A stretch of DNA of 7,785 nt, from positions 1-7,785 of the forward strand of contig CANQRJ010000065.1 in the NCBI GenBank assembly GCA_947626215.1, in the 5' to 3' direction. How positions within the stretch are numbered: the first letter of the stretch is position 1; each line of letters begins with the position of its first letter. The notes beneath the pieces are model-generated. The model was not told the DNA's origin. It saw only the letters and a list, made by a program, of their open reading frames with translations, and did no database searches. A program made the position numbers and the translations under genes. Below are positions 6,324-7,785 of this stretch, piece by piece. The stretch comes from an uncultured Bacilli bacterium. Lineage in GTDB: Bacteria > Bacillota_I > Bacilli_A > RF39 > UBA660.

Positions 6324-7502
6324 CTTTCCACGACGAATAATATTATATTTTTTATCTTCAAGTATGAAATTTTCATCTATTACATTTTCTCCGTTCACTG
6401 TAATCGCGTGATTTACTAAAAACTCCCTACCTTCTCTTTTAGAAGAAACAATATGATGATCTACTAAAAAATCTAATAAATGTGTATTTTCATATTCTAT
6501 AGTTGGAATTCCTTTGAAAACAGTTTCAATTTCTTCTTCTGTTAAATTTTTGATATTTCCTGTAAACAAAGATTCCGATACTTCTTTAGCATGTAAATAT
6601 TCTTCATTTCCATGTAAATCCGTAATAATTTCTTTAGCAAGAATTTTTTGAGCCATTCTATTTTCAGGATGTAAACGATGTTCTTCTTCTATTTTTTTAA
6701 TTTCATCTAAATCTAAAAAAGTTAATTTTTTTAAATAATCAATTACTAATGTATCATCCGTATTAATTAAATATTGGTAAAGCTCATAAGGTGAAGTTTT
6801 ATTTTTATCTAACCATAAAGCATTTCCTTCACTTTTTCCAAATTTATTTCCATCTTTATCTAAAATAAGAGGCATGACTAAGCCATAAGCATCACATCCA
6901 GTTTTCTTTTTAATTAAATCCACTCCTGCCGTAATATTTCCCCACTGATCACTTCCTGCAACTTGTAAAACACAATTTTTAGTTTGAAATAAATGTAAAA
7001 AATCCAATGATTGCATAATCATATAAGAAAACTCAGTATAAGTAATGCCTGTTTCTAATCTTCTTCGAATAATATCCTTATCTAACATATAATTTACATT
7101 AAAATATTTTCCATAATCTCTTAAAAAATCAACAAAATTAATATTTTGACTCCAATCCCAATTATTGACAATTTCAAATCCAAAAATATTTTTGGCTTGT
7201 TGAGATAAACCTTCCACATTTTTTTCAATTTCTAAAATAGATTTCATTTCTCTTTCACTACTAGGCTTTGGATCACCTATTCTTCCAGTAGCTCCTCCAA
7301 TTAAAAGAATGGGATGATGTCCATACTTTGCTAAACGTTTAGAAATCAAAAAACTAGAATAATGCCCAATATGCATTGAATCAGCCGTTGGATCAGTTCC
7401 AATATAAAATGTTAATTTTTCATGATTCAATTTATCAATAAGATCTTTAGATGTAATATCTTTAATTAAACCTCTTTCTACTAATTCATCATATAATGTC
7501 AT
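6291..7502 (-). CDS. tyrS: Tyrosyl-tRNA synthetase
   Basis: A cytoplasmic class I aminoacyl-tRNA synthetase charging tRNA-Tyr with tyrosine. The 403-aa protein shows the HIGH signature exactly as HIGH (44-47, in PTADSMHIGH), Y33 and D37 in FYIGTDPT, GDPKPSSERE (76-85), the tyrosine-pocket residues Y160, Q164 and D167 (SYMIMQSLD), GSDQWGN (183-189) and the second signature KFGKS (220-224). A C-terminal S4-type RNA-binding domain (about 337-400) includes SSKREGREFLVNHAITVNG. It is a little shorter than the Bacillus enzyme (about 420 aa) but complete. ATG 7500-7502 has AAAGGA (7511-7516) eight nucleotides upstream. It is preceded by its own promoter and a T-box leader and ends in a terminator, so it is a stand-alone transcription unit induced when uncharged tRNA-Tyr accumulates. 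Confidence 0.97.
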   Translation of the reverse strand: MTLYDELVERGLIKDITSKDLIDKLNHEKLTFYIGTDPTADSMHIGHYSSFLISKRLAKYGHHPILLIGGATGRIGDPKPSSEREMKSILEIEKNVEGLSQQAKNIFGFEIVNNWDWSQNINFVDFLRDYGKYFNVNYMLDKDIIRRRLETGITYTEFSYMIMQSLDFLHLFQTKNCVLQVAGSDQWGNITAGVDLIKKKTGCDAYGLVMPLILDKDGNKFGKSEGNALWLDKNKTSPYELYQYLINTDDTLVIDYLKKLTFLDLDEIKKIEEEHRLHPENRMAQKILAKEIITDLHGNEEYLHAKEVSESLFTGNIKNLTEEEIETVFKGIPTIEYENTHLLDFLVDHHIVSSKREGREFLVNHAITVNGENVIDENFILEDKKYNIIRRGKKKYYLVKKGK

Positions 7503-7663
7503 AATTTATATCCTTTCTATAATAAAAAAATTCTATTTCTAAAGGGACGATTTGATTCGTGGTACCACCCTTCTTCATAGAATATCCTATCTTATTTTAA
7601 GTATAACGTGCTTCAACGATTTGACTCCGTTGGTTGTAAGGCAACATCTTCATCAACGACTTC
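7503..7663 (-). promoter_or_regulatory. Short T-box riboswitch leader of tyrS
   Basis: The T-box core AAGGGTGGTACCACG (7558-7572, minus strand) and its partner CGTCCCTTT (7541-7549) form an antiterminator: AAGGG/CCCUU, bulge UGGUACC, then ACGA/UCGU. The bulge UGGU is complementary to the ACCA acceptor end expected of tRNA-Tyr (discriminator A). A stem-III-like hairpin lies at 7577-7590. A terminator with U7 (7524-7530) is formed by ATTCTAT (7577-7583) and ATAGAAT (7530-7536). The section upstream of stem III is only about 70 nt, too short for a usual full Stem I with apical loops. The Tyr specifier cannot be fixed: UAC at 7636-7638 (followed by A) or UAU/UAC at 7601-7605 are candidates. T-box identity is firm; details of the fold are inference. 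Confidence 0.88.
7524..7583 (-). terminator. Regulatory terminator of the tyrS T-box leader
   Basis: On the minus strand AUUCUAU (7577-7583) pairs with AUAGAAU (7530-7536), followed by U7 (7524-7530). The T-box antiterminator helix lies inside the loop of this stem. AUUCUAU can alternatively pair with AUAGGAU in the stem-III-like hairpin (7577-7590), so the two structures compete. Confidence 0.55.
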
Positions 7664-7692
7664 ATTTTAACAAATTCTATGCGACTTGTCAA
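7664..7692 (-). promoter_or_regulatory. Strong sigma-A promoter of tyrS
   Basis: On the minus strand TTGACA (7687-7692, perfect) is separated by 17 bp from TAAAAT (7664-7669, 5/6 match). Transcription should start near 7657-7660, giving a leader of roughly 155 nt before the tyrS start codon. Confidence 0.8.
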
Positions 7693-7728
7693 AATTTATT
7701 TCCTTTTTCAGCAAAAAAGAGTAAATTT

Positions 7729-7755
7729 AAAAAAATTTCTTCGCAAAGAAAATTT
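7729..7755 (-). terminator. Hairpin with U-run, possible terminator of a gene entering from the right
   Basis: On the minus strand AAATTTTCTT (7746-7755) pairs with AAGAAATTT (7733-7741) with one bulged U and a UGCG loop, followed by a continuous T7 run (7729-7735). It may end transcription coming from beyond the right edge. The same bases lie just upstream of the plus-strand -10 element, so they could instead be a promoter-region inverted repeat. Confidence 0.5.
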
Positions 7756-7763
7756 GATATAAT
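7755..7763 (+). promoter_or_regulatory. Extended -10 promoter reading out of the right edge
   Basis: TGATATAAT contains a perfect TATAAT (7758-7763) with an upstream TG (extended -10). No good -35 is present (about ATTTCT at 17 bp). AAGGTAGG at 7775-7782 resembles a ribosome binding site, so a plus-strand gene may start just beyond 7785. CTACC (7765-7769) and GGTAG (7777-7781) form a small inverted repeat spanning the predicted start of transcription. Confidence 0.45.
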
Positions 7764-7785
7764 ACTACCATAAAAAGGTAGGTTA

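Noticed and set aside
7598..7603. Internal TATACT promoter in the tyrS leader
   Set aside because: No acceptable -35 exists at 16-18 bp (17 bp upstream reads GGAGTC), so it is reported only as a shared repeat, not as a promoter feature.
7552..7773. Plus-strand 73-aa open frame
   Set aside because: It is antisense to the tyrS T-box leader and promoter; its apparent codons are the complement of structured RNA and promoter elements.
1..7785. Alternative genetic code (UGA as Trp)
   Set aside because: Conserved Trp positions use TGG and the conserved genes have full length under the standard code. All seven complete genes stop at TAA or TAG, which fits AT richness and does not by itself show reassignment.
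1..7785. Mobile element, prophage, CRISPR or defence island
   Set aside because: There is no transposase, integrase or nuclease gene, no terminal repeats and no regularly spaced repeats; RecD2 is a common chromosomal repair helicase.

Overview
The window is very AT-rich, uses the standard genetic code and has AGGAGG-type ribosome binding sites and sigma-A-like promoters, so it looks like a low-GC Gram-positive chromosome. UGA is never used as a sense codon in the conserved genes, which argues against Mycoplasma or Spiroplasma. A T-box leader on tyrS, RecD2, MtaB and a secreted protein with a 'WRIVKIN ... WWTMTP ... RPVITLN' layout together suggest a small-genome, probably gut-associated Bacilli/RF39-like lineage. 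The taxonomic placement is inference. No transposase, integrase, phage gene, CRISPR array, rRNA or tRNA is visible. The confident genes all lie on the minus strand, so the region is read from right to left.

Right edge (about 7503-7785): a plus-strand extended -10 promoter fires out of the window, and a minus-strand hairpin with a U-run may end a gene coming in from the right. Next comes a near-consensus promoter and a short T-box leader controlling tyrS (tyrosyl-tRNA synthetase). tyrS ends in a terminator whose stem starts inside the coding sequence.

Middle (about 4336-6248): two separately transcribed cell-envelope genes. The first encodes a 403-aa membrane-anchored extracellular protein with a strong promoter. 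The second encodes a 175-aa single-pass membrane protein with an acidic cytoplasmic tail; its stop codon lies within a terminator stem. Between them is an inverted repeat that overlaps both a possible terminator and a possible promoter.

Left (about 77-4293): a likely operon of mtaB (tRNA t6A37 methylthiotransferase), a 128-aa tyrosine-rich unknown protein, recD2 (5'-3' DNA helicase) and a 55-aa methionine-rich membrane protein. It ends at a bidirectional terminator. A promoter nested in that terminator probably drives the next gene, of which only the first codons are present, including a run of ten G.

Most of this is ordinary chromosomal housekeeping. The points most worth a second look are the compact, non-standard tyrS T-box leader, the small unknown proteins, the operator-like repeat near 4930, and the G10 tract at the left edge. 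I do not see evidence of a new multi-gene defence or mobile system.
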